A stretch of 64,000 nucleotides of DNA. Origin: Dichetophora obliterata (lineage: Eukaryota > Arthropoda > Insecta > Diptera > Sciomyzidae). The position numbers were made by a program, and so were the translations under genes. Under the pieces are notes generated by a model. The model saw only the letters and a program-made list of their open reading frames with translations, searched no databases and was not told where the DNA came from. Shown here one piece after another: positions 53,123 through 64,000 of this stretch (position 1 is the stretch's first letter; every line of letters starts with the position of its first letter). The stretch lies in assembly GCA_963920525.1 (NCBI GenBank), contig OY986439.1:25164319-25228318 (forward strand), written 5' to 3'.

Positions 53123-54567
53123 ATTTTAATGATATTTCTTTCACTTCGCTATTTGCTATTTTGACGTTGTATTTTTATTGTTGTTAAATCATACGGTTTT
53201 GTTTTTAATCTATTCCAAATAAGTTATTGTTGTAACTAAATGTCATAATAACGCACGTGCCTAAAAGCATGCCATATCTTTTTGTAATTTTTTAAAATTA
53301 AAAATTTCATGAATTTGGAGACAAATTTTATGATTTTACAAAAGATTATTAATTATTCAATCTTTTTTTTTTAATTGATAGTATGGAGTCCTACCATTCA
53401 TTTTATTATAGCGGGAGCACCTAGCACGACCGAGCAACCTATTTTTTTCTTCCATGGAAGTTTGCAATCATGGCACATTATAGAACAAATTTTATTCTAT
53501 CATATCTTTTAAACAATATGAGCGAACTTTATGATTTTTTTTTAAATACGCAGAAAAGGCTGTAGTTGAAAAAAAAATCACTATTTAAATCAGAGCAATA
53601 AAATTATCTTACGTACAAACACTATAGAAGTGCGTAAACAGTTTTCAATATTTTGGACCAAAATTTACATGTGTCTTTACTTCATTATTTCAAAGGCAAT
53701 TAAAGGTTTTTTTGGGATAAAATTTATGGATTCTTCATACTGAATCAATTTTCTACAAAACTGCATCATTACATTTTTAAATTTTATGTGTCGAAAAAAT
53801 TACTTATTGCACAAAAAATCCCACTGTGCGTCATGTCGCTTTTATATTGTGTGCTGCGTCCCTTGTTGCGTGTGCTGAGCTTACTGCATTGCCTGTGCTG
53901 CTGCGGTCGGTGCGTGATCGTGTGATACCTAAGCGCTACCTAAACGGTGTTAACCCTTGGACAAACACATGGTTCTGGCCAGGCATATTTCATTTTTGAG
54001 CGTTAATTAAACATAAAAAATAAAAATAAACTGGCCATTTCAGCCCTTGGAAGGACTTTGACCTAGCTTCTATTGATCAATTGTGTTGTGCGTGTTATTA
54101 AATGTTTGATCACAAATGACCGAGAACTGGACCTACGTGTTTTATGCCGACTCCGAACGGCTTATGTTCTCAAGAAGCTTTACATGGTAATATTTTTACT
54201 CTTTGAGGTTTGCCATTGTCTGCAGAGAGGTGGCGACCGAACAGAAAAATTAATTAAATTGAAAAAACTTTTTGTCTGAGCTGGAATTGAACCCGGGCCA
54301 CCGCGGTTCTTTAGCTTAGGGGCCACGCACTCTACCCACTAGGCTACGGCCGCCACATTAAACATACATTAAACAGTTAATTAAACATACAAGACATTAA
54401 ACATGACAAGAGCTACAATGTGAATTCAATGCAGATGTTTGCTTCCAGGTAGTTTTTTGATAGAAGTTTCTTTGATTTTATATGTTCACAATTTCATCTT
54501 TATGACAAGAGCTAAAATGTGTTTGCAGGAATTTTTTTATATTTTGGGTTGTTTTTATGTGAATTCA
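53123..54567. repeat. 1,445-bp tandem duplication, first copy
   Basis: Starts at ATTTTAATGATATTTCTTTC (53123) and repeats from 54568 with an offset of exactly 1,445. All lines compared by eye are identical, including a SINE and its flanking repeats. There is no supported protein gene; the 68-codon frame at 54073-54279 is SINE antisense sequence. Confidence 0.9.
54016..54375 (-). mobile_element. tRNA-derived SINE, copy 2
   Basis: Reverse orientation relative to copy 1: box A (complement CCCACTAGGCTA, 54335-54346) and box B (GGAATTGAACCC, 54283-54294). GTTAATTAAACATA stands at 54002-54015 and 54376-54389, a 14-bp target duplication as expected from LINE-machinery insertion. Body and T-rich end match the 31.4 kb copy with scattered differences. 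Confidence 0.9.
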
Positions 54568-56012
54568 ATTTTAATGATATTTCTTTCACTTCGCTATTTG
54601 CTATTTTGACGTTGTATTTTTATTGTTGTTAAATCATACGGTTTTGTTTTTAATCTATTCCAAATAAGTTATTGTTGTAACTAAATGTCATAATAACGCA
54701 CGTGCCTAAAAGCATGCCATATCTTTTTGTAATTTTTTAAAATTAAAAATTTCATGAATTTGGAGACAAATTTTATGATTTTACAAAAGATTATTAATTA
54801 TTCAATCTTTTTTTTTTAATTGATAGTATGGAGTCCTACCATTCATTTTATTATAGCGGGAGCACCTAGCACGACCGAGCAACCTATTTTTTTCTTCCAT
54901 GGAAGTTTGCAATCATGGCACATTATAGAACAAATTTTATTCTATCATATCTTTTAAACAATATGAGCGAACTTTATGATTTTTTTTTAAATACGCAGAA
55001 AAGGCTGTAGTTGAAAAAAAAATCACTATTTAAATCAGAGCAATAAAATTATCTTACGTACAAACACTATAGAAGTGCGTAAACAGTTTTCAATATTTTG
55101 GACCAAAATTTACATGTGTCTTTACTTCATTATTTCAAAGGCAATTAAAGGTTTTTTTGGGATAAAATTTATGGATTCTTCATACTGAATCAATTTTCTA
55201 CAAAACTGCATCATTACATTTTTAAATTTTATGTGTCGAAAAAATTACTTATTGCACAAAAAATCCCACTGTGCGTCATGTCGCTTTTATATTGTGTGCT
55301 GCGTCCCTTGTTGCGTGTGCTGAGCTTACTGCATTGCCTGTGCTGCTGCGGTCGGTGCGTGATCGTGTGATACCTAAGCGCTACCTAAACGGTGTTAACC
55401 CTTGGACAAACACATGGTTCTGGCCAGGCATATTTCATTTTTGAGCGTTAATTAAACATAAAAAATAAAAATAAACTGGCCATTTCAGCCCTTGGAAGGA
55501 CTTTGACCTAGCTTCTATTGATCAATTGTGTTGTGCGTGTTATTAAATGTTTGATCACAAATGACCGAGAACTGGACCTACGTGTTTTATGCCGACTCCG
55601 AACGGCTTATGTTCTCAAGAAGCTTTACATGGTAATATTTTTACTCTTTGAGGTTTGCCATTGTCTGCAGAGAGGTGGCGACCGAACAGAAAAATTAATT
55701 AAATTGAAAAAACTTTTTGTCTGAGCTGGAATTGAACCCGGGCCACCGCGGTTCTTTAGCTTAGGGGCCACGCACTCTACCCACTAGGCTACGGCCGCCA
55801 CATTAAACATACATTAAACAGTTAATTAAACATACAAGACATTAAACATGACAAGAGCTACAATGTGAATTCAATGCAGATGTTTGCTTCCAGGTAGTTT
55901 TTTGATAGAAGTTTCTTTGATTTTATATGTTCACAATTTCATCTTTATGACAAGAGCTAAAATGTGTTTGCAGGAATTTTTTTATATTTTGGGTTGTTTT
56001 TATGTGAATTCA
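54568..56012. repeat. 1,445-bp tandem duplication, second copy
   Basis: Second unit of the duplication. It is followed by ATGCAGATGTTTGCTTCC, which also occurs inside each unit after GAATTCA (about 54427 and 55872), so short homology at GAATTCA may have mediated the event. The junction at 54566-54568 reads CA/ATTTT. Confidence 0.9.
55461..55820 (-). mobile_element. tRNA-derived SINE, copy 3 (duplicate of copy 2)
   Basis: This is copy 2 displaced by 1,445 bp, including both 14-bp flanking repeats. It arose by duplication of the region and not by a separate retroposition. Confidence 0.9.
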
Positions 56013-56594
56013 ATGCAGATGTTTGCTTCCAGGCAGTTGTTTGACAGTTTGGGCACGGGAACTCACCCACCAGCTTGAGAGTTTTTATCATAATGCACTT
56101 ACTATCAGTGAAGATACAGTGCACTCACACACTCGGCCTCCTGACTGACAATTATTTACGTTCAGAGTTTTGAAATCAACTTTTTTTTTAAGAAATCACT
56201 TATTTTCTTACACTTCAGTTGTTTTTTTTTTTTACTAGGGCTGTTTTTTGAGAAAACCAGATTTTTATTAAAAAAGTGAGGTTAAAAAATCTTTTTTTTT
56301 TTAATCTGCCCTAATGAGTTAATAAAAATTAACATATTTATATACAGATTTTAAGCGTTTTCAAAGGTCTTCTCAACGATACCTATCTCAACCAGATCGG
56401 AAAAGAAATGAGTGAGATATAAGCGATTATATACTCAAGCTATAAAGGCCTATATCTCAAGAAGTTGGATCGGCCTCCTTAAAAAACTTTAGGATTTTCA
56501 TCAGCGCTGTAAGCCCTACCAGGCCAAAGAAACTTGGTGCATTTTTCATAAAGTAAATTTGTTCGTAAAAGCGGAAAACAAAAAAACGCTTTTT
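56013..56594. other. Interval, no gene supported
   Basis: Contains AT runs and CTCAAGAAGTTGGATCGG-like sequence similar in style to long TIR interiors. Nothing coding is visible. Confidence 0.3.
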
Positions 56595-56815
56595 GGGCCA
56601 TTTTTTGCTCATTTTTTAAAGTTTTTTGCGATTTTGACCTTGAAGATGAAGTTTTTTTTATTTCATATGTTCACAATTTTTGTTCTTTATGACAAGAGCT
56701 ACAACTTTACCTCAGAGCTTGAGAAAATTACCATTTTTTTGCAAAAATGACACCGAGGCCCCACATATTTGGGGGCCCATAAAAAAACCTAGAGGACTTT
56801 GAGCAAAACTGGGAG
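56595..56815. repeat. Inverted repeat, right arm (partner at 48.8-49.0 kb)
   Basis: Complement of 48789-49010 over about 215 bp, sharing TTTGCAAAAATGACACCGAG-type, CCCATAAAAAAACCT and CATATGTTCACAATTTTTG words with scattered differences. A shorter relative (TTCACAATTTCATC, TTTATGACAAGAGCTA) occurs in each duplicated 1,445-bp unit. Arms separated by about 7.6 kb. Confidence 0.7.
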
Positions 56816-59640
56816 ACAAAGGTCTTTTTTTTTGGTCTTTTATCACGTAGTGGTGTCCGTATATGGTTATTTTTTTTCGTGTTGCACTGTGTTATATACA
56901 TTTATTAATATTTTTGTTTTGTTGTTGTAAGATTCGATGCATCAACTAAAACTTTTTATTAATTTAAGCTCCCTTTCATGAGTGAAACTTTCTTAATCGC
57001 ATCTTGCCCTACATTTTTTTCCCCTAATTAATCTTCACCCTAAGCAAACCTAATTTTTTGTAATCAACTTTTACTTAATTTCATGCATCATTTAGGAAAA
57101 TCTCAACATCATAATAACGCTACATCTTTTAGCGTTATTATATTAACCAAAGGAACTTCAACACTTGCGTGACAACATACACCCACATTTCGATTATATC
57201 AATCTTCCTCATGAGTCATAAAATTCTTATTATTTTTTTTTTCTTGTCTGTTTGCTTCTTCTCGGGCTTCTGCAGCTGCTTTATGTTATTTGTATTTTAA
57301 CAATACCACATGAGATTGAAATTAATATGAAGTTCCAAGCTAATTTCAGGCCAACTAGATGTGCTTCGTGCTGAAACCGACGTACAGAAAGGTGTAACAA
57401 ATATGAAGAGGGGAAGGACAAACATACAAAGAATAGATACTGCATGAACATTAATCATTTTTTAACAATGTTTCACGGCAAAATTTGACAACTGGGGTGC
57501 TCCTCGAGCCGTGTGCAAAAAATATACATATAATGAAAAAAATAATAATGATAATAAATCAAACAGCTTGGAGAATACATATTTCAGTGACTAGATACTA
57601 TGGCAAAATCAAATTTTAGAAAGACTAGCTATAAATTTGGGCAAAAACGTGTAAATATTATGGGTTGGTTGAATTAGGTTGAGTTAGTTTTCTTTTTTTT
57701 ATAGGTTTTTTAAAATTTTGTTTTCTACCCTAACGTAACCTTTTTATTATAAGTAAAATGAGCGTGTGTTAACCATATTTTTATTAAAGCATAAATACGG
57801 TTTTTAAAAACGACATTAAAGGGGTTGTACAGCCAAGTATTTTGTAGCATACAATGTTCGGCTAAACAAACAATGTATAAAAAGTTTGTCAAAAAAGTGA
57901 AGCGAGTCAATTATGGTCAATATTTCCTGTTCAATTTTTTTTTATTGCTTTTCAACAAACCAAGTCCAGTAAACATTAAAAAAATTAAATCAATCTAAGC
58001 TTTACGTCTTTCTACCTTATTTTTGTGCTTGTTATGTTTTTTATTCTCGCAAAAATTTTAATTTTATGTAAAATAATTTTTTTATCCTTTGAAAGTGTTT
58101 CCATAACAAGCAAAAGAAAAACTTTTCTTTCATATTGCCTAAAATAAAGAGAGGAAAACCAACAAGAAATATAACCCAAACACATATTTTATGAAAATAG
58201 CAGTTGTTATTGTTGTTGTTCTGGTTGTTATGCGCTCCTTTTACATTCGGCTGTTTCATTTAAATAATCAATGCCTTTGCAATCTTCGGTATTATTTTGA
58301 ATTTAATAAAAAATATGATGAAAGCATAAATTTAACGTTATGACCTTGGAATGAGTGATGATGGTATGTGGCAAGGCAACAGTTGGAATGTTGCAAATAT
58401 AACAGACCGAGCAGTGTCACGACATCGCACAGTGGTTTTAAAGCAGTGGTATTCATTCTACGACATAGTCATTTTTGTGTCTATGTTAGAGAACTTTAAG
58501 CATCTTTACTGAGAGAAAACAGTTGTGTTAGCTTTCTGCTGCAAAGTTCTTCGATATTTAAATTTCTTATTGAAAACAAGTGAAACTTTCAAATGGTTTA
58601 GCCTTTAATTAGTCACAACTTTTAAGGGTGGTCACGCTTACTGTTAACTTGGCTCTAAATTTTAATAATCTGTTATTTTTCTGACTACTTCTGATTTGAT
58701 ATTATTTTTTTTTTTTTTTTTTGATGAATCTCATGCTATCATAACATATCTTTTATTTAATCTTATGTTGCCATTATATATGTTTTTAGAAATATATTCT
58801 TATAATAATTAGAATAATTAAAAGGAAACTTATGCTTCAATAATTGTTATAAAAATTTTAAGGATTTATAGGGATAAAATGGATATAATTAAATTTTTAA
58901 TTAGAGTTGTAGACCAGGTTTTTGACCATTAAAATAAAAATTCAATTTTTTCCCGACATTTCGTCACTTGTTTGGCGACATCTTCTTCAGGGGAGTTTTT
59001 TCTTATTTTTTTCCAAAAAACACAGTATTTTAACAATTTTTTCAAAAGTAATTACTAAAAAACCTAGTTTACACAAAAATTGAACGTTACATTCTATAAA
59101 CTTGTTGACAAACAAAATATAGAGCTTGAATTAAATTTAATTTTCTTAAAAAAATCATAGGGGTAGCTCATGATTTTCGATGATAGAAACTGTTTTTTGC
59201 ATTATGTGTCAAAACGAAGCAATTTTTGCTAATAATTATAGGTCATATGAAAGAGCGTGAAAAAAAAATTATTAGAAAAAAATTACAAAAAAAGAAAGTT
59301 TGGCCTATTTTTTAAGAAAAAAAATTAATATTTGAAAGGTTCTTTAAAACCTTATAAAACAATGAATTGTTGAGATAACAATAAATCTTTTCTTATTTCT
59401 CCAAAGCCAATTTATTAATCTTTCAGCCAAAGAAAATTTGATGAAAATAGATTGAAAATGGCCAAGATATTTGCTTACAAAATCAAAACTTGAAATTTCA
59501 ATCGTTTTTTCTCATTCTGAGGCGATGACCCTGCTTCAAGAAAATTCGTTGTACGGAAAAAATCTACACTTTTTGAGATATCTCAATGGTTTTTATGCCA
59601 TTATAACGGGAATTTTTTTAACATATTATCAAAAAAAAAT
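56816..59640. other. Long AT-rich interval, no gene supported
   Basis: About 2.8 kb. A small hairpin, AATAACGCTA...AGCGTTATTA, lies at 57113-57140, and a run of 18 T's near 58705. Minus-strand frames of 61-72 codons (57910-57725, 58259-58041) have no recognisable motif. No TIR pair was found. Confidence 0.35.
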
Positions 59641-60615
59641 TACCAAAAAAGCTTTCGTATACCGTTATATTTCTGAACCAACGCACGGTGTGGTGAGCCC
59701 ATACAAAGGGTTGGAAATCGCACATTGCTTCAAATTATTGATTATAACTCTCGAACGATTTAATGTATTTTGACCAAATTTTAAACATGTCTTCTTAAAA
59801 GAATTTCTCATGAAATCCTTTAACCTTTATGAGTGTAGCGGGTCTAGGAGATTCAAAAAATTAAAGGTAAAAAAACAATTTTTATTTTGTTTAGCGATAT
59901 TTCGTGCCTATATTTAATTACAAAATGTGTTTTTAAACAATAATTCATTAGCTTATTACACTTAAAAGATGTTTAAAGATAGCATACATCTCTATTTAAA
60001 ACAAATTATATAAAGTACTAAGAGCAAACAGTGATTTATTAACCCTTATGAGAGTGACGAGGTACCCGGGTACCTTTTGCGTTTTTAAACAAAGAATTTC
60101 TTCATTAAGAACCAAAATGAAAAACTGAAATTTCCTGAGAGCTCCTAATTTTCTATTAACTTCACTTTTTTTACAATAACAGCAGAATAAATCAGTTATG
60201 GTGGGTGGGGGGGTGCAAATAATATGTTTACACCTTTATTGGTGTGGCGAGGTATCCGGGTACCTTTTTGTGTTTTGTATGAAGCTTCTTAGAAACTATT
60301 TTTTGTTTTTTTTTTTAAAAATATGTTATTGTTTGAAACTAAAAAAAGTTGTTTTTATTTTATTACAAACAATTGCAGATAGCACAGCTTTTCGGCATAT
60401 TTTTTATTTTTTGTATCACAATATTCACACAATTCCCAAAAAAATTACAAAAGAAATATAACACACGTCTTTTTTCCTCAAATCAAAAAGATTAAGTAAA
60501 AAAACCTGGGATTTTTCATTTTCGTTCAAAATATGGCAATATTGACCTATTTTTTTTTTCATTGCTACGGTGCCGATTTGATAGACGTCACCTACTTCTG
60601 CCACCTTCATAAATA
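59641..60615. repeat. Cluster of piggyBac-like termini (copy 2)
   Basis: Matches the complement of 12606-13520. Shared landmarks: CCCATACAAAGGGTTGG (59699), TTAACCTTTATGAGTGTAGC (59822), GCGGGTCTAGGAG, TTAACCCTTATGAGAGTGAC (60039), GGTACCCGGGTACC (60061) and GGTATCCGGGTACC (60251), TGGTGGGTGGGGGGG, and TTGATAGACGTCACCT (60580). The 12.6 kb copy is cut at that last point by the LINE 3' end. Short frames within (60198-60461 plus, 60610-60425 minus) are conserved only as DNA. Confidence 0.6.
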
Positions 60616-60800
60616 CATCTTGCTTGCACTGAACTTTTAAAATATATTACATATAAATTTTTGACGGTTAAAGATATAAGATTTGTGTTTATGGGCAGAT
60701 CACTTTTAAGTGGATTTCATACCCTTTATGTGTACTGTACCAGTTTATGCAATTTTTTTAGCGGAATTCTTGACAATATTTGCATCGTGTCTAAAATATA

Positions 60801-61125
60801 TCTCAAGAACCAGACGTCTCAGATAAATAAACAGTATGCCAAAATATTTGCATTAAAATTGTCTACACTTATTTGGTACCATAAATTTATATAATATCTA
60901 ATATATCCGTTTACAAAAGGTCATGGAGCCGGGTTGGTATGGGTTTAAAAAATTTTATGTATCCCAAACTTGTTTTTTATCCATTCGCAAGTTTTTATTG
61001 CTAATCAAACTGAAGCAGTTCCTATAGTTACGCTGTAACAGGCAAACTTTGTGAGAAATGCTATAAAAAACCTGAGAAACCTAAAAAAACAAATTTGATA
61101 CTGAAATTCTCAGAAGGCGCTGGAT
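60801..61125. repeat. Dispersed repeat, inverted copy of 6.4-6.76 kb
   Basis: Complement of 6397-6758 with scattered differences (for example GGCAAACTTTGTGAGAAATG, CTTGTTTTTTATCCATT). At 6.58 kb the sequence has TTAA-CCC; here it is TTTAAA after GGG, so the presumed terminus is eroded. Confidence 0.55.
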
Positions 61126-61904
61126 ATTTATTTAAACAATTATTTAAAACTAACTTTCATAGCCTATACGTCAATTGCTACTAAATGAGTGTAGTTTATG
61201 TTGTCAGTGTCTTCTTTATAATTTATTGTTATATCCCCTTTTTGTTGAATTCTTAAACTTTCTAATGTCATTCTTTTATTTGTTCTATTTTCAACTTCAT
61301 CAAAGTTTTTACATCTCTTATTTAAAGCGCTCTTTATGTTGTCCCTACATAAATTTTGTCGCAACTTTCGTGTTCTGTGCTTTTGCATTGTGATTCGTAT
61401 ACAACGTTGCTTTTTGTCTTCGTTTTTAATTTTCGTTTTTGTTTTTGTGAATATATTTTTTTAAAGTGGCATTTGATCTGTATGTCGCAATTTACACGTC
61501 AGTCAAAGTCAGTCATCAGTCAAAATTTCTTGTTTTTTTCCCAGATAAAAATAAAATATACTCTCTGCGAGAGCGAAAATGAACTTTTCACAATTCATCG
61601 TATCAGTCAAATTTTCAGTGAGCCTAAAACTTGCATCAGTAAGTCAATCGGTTGCATACCTAGTAGCAAATAATTCATAACGTAGTAAATTTAGCATAAA
61701 AGTACTTTTTTTGTACCAAAAGACAGAACATTGGAATTTTTGAAATTTTACTGAAAGCGATTAAAATTTTTATTTACTTTAAAGTAATTATATTAAAAAA
61801 AAACAAAATAAAAATATATAGAAATTTAATTTAAAAATCGAACTTGTTAAGAAAAAAACAAAAACCTTTTCAAAAAGGTAGTAAAACAAAAGGTAGTAAA
61901 CAAA
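61126..61904. other. Interval, no gene supported
   Basis: Overlapping frames on both strands (61164-61388 minus, 61175-61393 and 61356-61673 plus) show no known motif. CAGTCAAAGTCAGTCATCAG and GGTAGTAAAACAAAAGGTAG are short local direct repeats at 61500 and 61878. Confidence 0.3.
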
Positions 61905-63255
61905 AAGTAGTACGACAAAAAGATAGCACAATATTCAAAAGCAAAAAATTATAACAAATTAATTTTTAATTTTTATAATACAAGTATTTAGTATTGAGTG
62001 GAGCCTCCATATGTATTCTACAACTTCTGTACCGCAATTTGGTAGTGATTAAAAAAGTTTTTTGATTTTTTTCTAGGTATCGCTTCCCAATTCGAAATTA
62101 TGCTACTTTTAAGATCCTGAATGGTATTATATTGCCTATTATCGGAATAAAGTACCCTTGCAAGGTAACAACAACAGTTTTCAATAATTTTCAGCTCATA
62201 TGATCGTGCGGGCCACTCCAATTTTTCAATATCCTGTTCTCGAAAGAAGTTTTTTAATATTCTTGCTGTATGTAGTGCATTTTTTTTTAAATATTAATGA
62301 AGTTTTAGTTAGTACTGACCCACGATTAACTATTTCATTATCAATCAAATTAAAATAATCTTGGCGATTCGTTCTTGTGGAAGCAAACTTAATTTCAGTC
62401 CTTCCACAATGGCTAATTCCAGCCCCTACCATTACTCGTCTACCCCCGTGTTGACGACGACTTAAGAAACGTTCTTTCTTCCTCAAATCGTTTTAATAAA
62501 AAGACATATCATCCGGATCGTCGAGATTAAATTTTTTTCGTCGGTGATTAATACACAGCGCCCTAATTTTCTACGCTTAAATTGATATTCAGCTAACTAC
62601 AATCTCGCAGCTTGATGTTTTGCCTTAAGTGGCGATTTCCTTTGTAATTTTGTGAGTTTAATTGTAGCTGACTTTTTTTTAAATCTTTTGCACGTTGCGG
62701 ATATGTGTTTTCACTCCAGCTGTTTCAGCAATTTTTTTTTTGGCAGTGAGGTTAGAATTTGAAGCTACCCGCAAAATGGCGCACTCATCTCTGCGTGTAA
62801 CTACTCTTGGACATCTACTACTAAAGGCTTTACCATATTTTTGTTTTAGGTTTTTTAATAAACTTATAATCACTTTACGACTTTTGTTTAAGTTTTTTAC
62901 GATTTCACTGATTTTCAAGATTTTAAATTAAGATTTAAAGCAACTTGCACTTTCTCACTGCTAAGCCATTTTCCACGTCCCATTTAAATTAAATTTTAAG
63001 TACTTTTACTTACTTAACGATGCAACTTTACTTTAAAAACTAAACTTGTTTTTTTTTTTGTCGGATTATAAACACTTACTAAACCCAATCCGTTATCATG
63101 TGCTATCATTTTGTCTCAACATATTTTCATATTTTCATTTCACAAATACCTAAAAAAACCAACCACATGACTTATGACACCTAAAATAGCTTAAACATTC
63201 AAAGTAAATTATTATTTGGGGAAATGTTCAAATGATAACTTTTTGTCGCAGACTG
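61905..63255 (-). pseudogene. Degenerate Tc1-like transposon and transposase
   Basis: The right end ATGATAACTTTTTGTCGCAG ACTG is followed by TA (63256-63257); the left end, near 61910, keeps ACGACAAAAAGATAGCAC but has lost its outermost bases. On the minus strand the transposase reads MKISEIVKNLNKSRKVIISL (helix-turn-helix; Met at 62918), AKKKIAETAGVKTHIRNVQ, an RLFSDEK-type region lost in frameshifts, GRRVMVGAGISHCGRTEIKF, FNLIDNEIV, and WPARSYELKIIEN (usually SPDLNxIEN) near 62200, ending VQKL at 62018. Stops and shifts occur near 62670, 62490 and 62225. Non-functional. Confidence 0.75.
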
Positions 63256-63257
63256 TA

Positions 63258-63480
63258 TCTTAAATTTCCAGCGTATAGATTTGCCGAAGTGATCAGTTTC
63301 TATGCTAAAAAATCAACAATGTTTTCTTTATCACTCTACAATAAAATTAAATTAAAAAATAACTAAAATATTTGATAACACTTCGATGCACACTGATCGC
63401 CTCAACATCACAAAAAAGTAGATAGTACGAAAGTAGTAATAAATGCTTGCAATGGCATCAGTCAGAAAAATCACGTGTAA
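63258..63480. other. Short interval, nothing recognised
   Basis: About 220 bp of AT-rich sequence between the Tc1-like relic and the SINE-like element. Confidence 0.3.
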
Positions 63481-63569
63481 GCGGTGATTCAGTCAAATAT
63501 CCCAGGGAGAGTAAAAGAGAGCAAACAACGCAATGTCCTTCAGTCAATTTCACTAAAATGTAAATTGCC

Positions 63570-63950
63570 CCTATGCAAATGTTGTGTTGTCCGCTCTCAT
63601 TATTTTTTTTATATGTTGGTTACTAGTAACCCAGTGGGAAATTGCAGGAGGAGTCCGAAGGCCTTCTAGCAGGCCTGCGTTAGGTTTTAAAAGGCCTTCC
63701 ACACTCCTTTCAAACACTTTATATTTGCCACGTTTTATTGCATGTATGAAATGGGAAAATTTGTCAGGCCTTCCGCTTTCCTTGCTCAAAAGAGGTCTGC
63801 CAGAAGCGCTCTTTCGAGAATTCACATTGGAAGGAAAAGCAATATAAATATCAACTTGAAATAAAAAACGATTACCAACTTCAGATTTGAACCATGGTCC
63901 TCTCATGTCCGCCATCTTGCCCACTCGTCTATCGTGGTTCATTTTCTTAC
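63570..63950 (-). mobile_element. tRNA-related SINE-like element, second family
   Basis: On the minus strand, TAGACGAGTGGG (about 63934, box A-like) is followed 38 bp later by GGTTCAAATCT (about 63887, box B), the spacing and order of a pol III tRNA promoter. The downstream body is GC-richer than its surroundings (AGGCCTTCC, GGCCTGC, CTTCTGGCAGACC) and differs from the other SINE. A 123-codon minus-strand frame runs through it but follows the SINE from the promoter on and is probably fortuitous. The far end is near GTTACTAGTAACC (about 63617) or a little beyond. Box A has one mismatch from consensus. Confidence 0.5.
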
Positions 63951-64000
63951 AAACTATTCTGTGTATTAGGGCGTATCGAAAAATTTACATCGTATTCTAA
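63951..64000. other. Window edge, nothing recognised
   Basis: Fifty bases of AT-rich sequence. Confidence 0.3.

Noticed and set aside
54073..54279. A 68-codon frame, repeated identically at 55518-55724, as a duplicated gene
   Set aside because: It is antisense sequence of a tRNA-derived SINE and is identical only because the whole 1,445-bp region is duplicated.
54283..54346. A tRNA gene on the minus strand
   Set aside because: Boxes A and B are present, but there is no cloverleaf acceptor pairing that I can find and the body continues as a SINE with a target duplication.
63571..63942. A 123-codon minus-strand gene
   Set aside because: It starts upstream of, and runs through, the pol III box motifs of a SINE-like element. 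I left it as a possibility only in the SINE entry.

Overview
This window looks like repeat-dense, AT-rich, non-coding insect DNA, most likely from a higher fly (Diptera). The assignment is an inference from the mobile-element mix: Jockey-type and RTE-type LINEs, tRNA-derived SINEs, Tc1/mariner, hAT, piggyBac-like and PIF/Harbinger-like elements, gypsy-like and other solo LTRs, and two or three families of long-TIR DDE-like transposons whose proteins occur as uncharacterised multi-copy genes in many arthropods. No host gene could be supported anywhere in the 64 kb. Every protein-coding stretch that could be recognised belongs to a mobile element, and almost all of them are broken.

Layout. 0-3.3 kb: unassigned AT-rich DNA. 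3.3-4.9 kb: transposase-like relic (family B), split by a 745-bp solo LTR. 5.8-9.1 kb: dispersed repeats, a large inverted/tandem repeat and a CAAG-rich block. 9.6-12.6 kb: degenerate Jockey-like LINE interrupted by an 833-bp LTR-like insertion. 12.6-13.5 kb: cluster of piggyBac-like termini, repeated in inverted orientation at 59.7-60.6 kb. 13.9-15.6 kb: hAT-like non-autonomous element. 17-24.2 kb: Tc1-type MITE, short repeats, hairpins, a TTA-flanked MITE and a 2.45-kb element filled with ACTCATAA/ATGAGTC arrays. 26.5-30.0 kb: a hAT element sitting exactly on the end of a Tc1-like transposon. 30.2-33.2 kb: foldback repeat, then the 3' half of an RTE LINE (minus strand) carrying two precise insertions, each with its own nested insertion. 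33.5-34.7 kb: another TIR element. 35.2-35.6 and 37.2-40.5 kb: two copies of the family A DDE-like transposon, the second nearly intact. 40.8-44.4 kb: palindrome, MITE and a 2.36-kb family C transposon. 47.0-48.8 kb: 5' half of an RTE LINE (plus strand). 48.8-56.8 kb: a second degraded family A copy, minisatellites, a family B relic and a 1,445-bp tandem duplication containing a SINE, all bracketed by an inverted repeat. 59.6-63.95 kb: piggyBac-like cluster, degenerate Tc1-like transposon, tRNA-related SINE.

The parts do not cooperate as a pathway. Their main interest is the order of nesting: target-site duplications let several insertions be read back base by base and ordered in time. The most gene-like object is the family A transposon at 37.2-40.5 kb, with about 460-bp inverted termini, a D/D/E-like arrangement, a CxxC pair and a conserved 102-bp intron that happens to be open in frame. 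All calls come from reading the sequence by eye; no database search was run.
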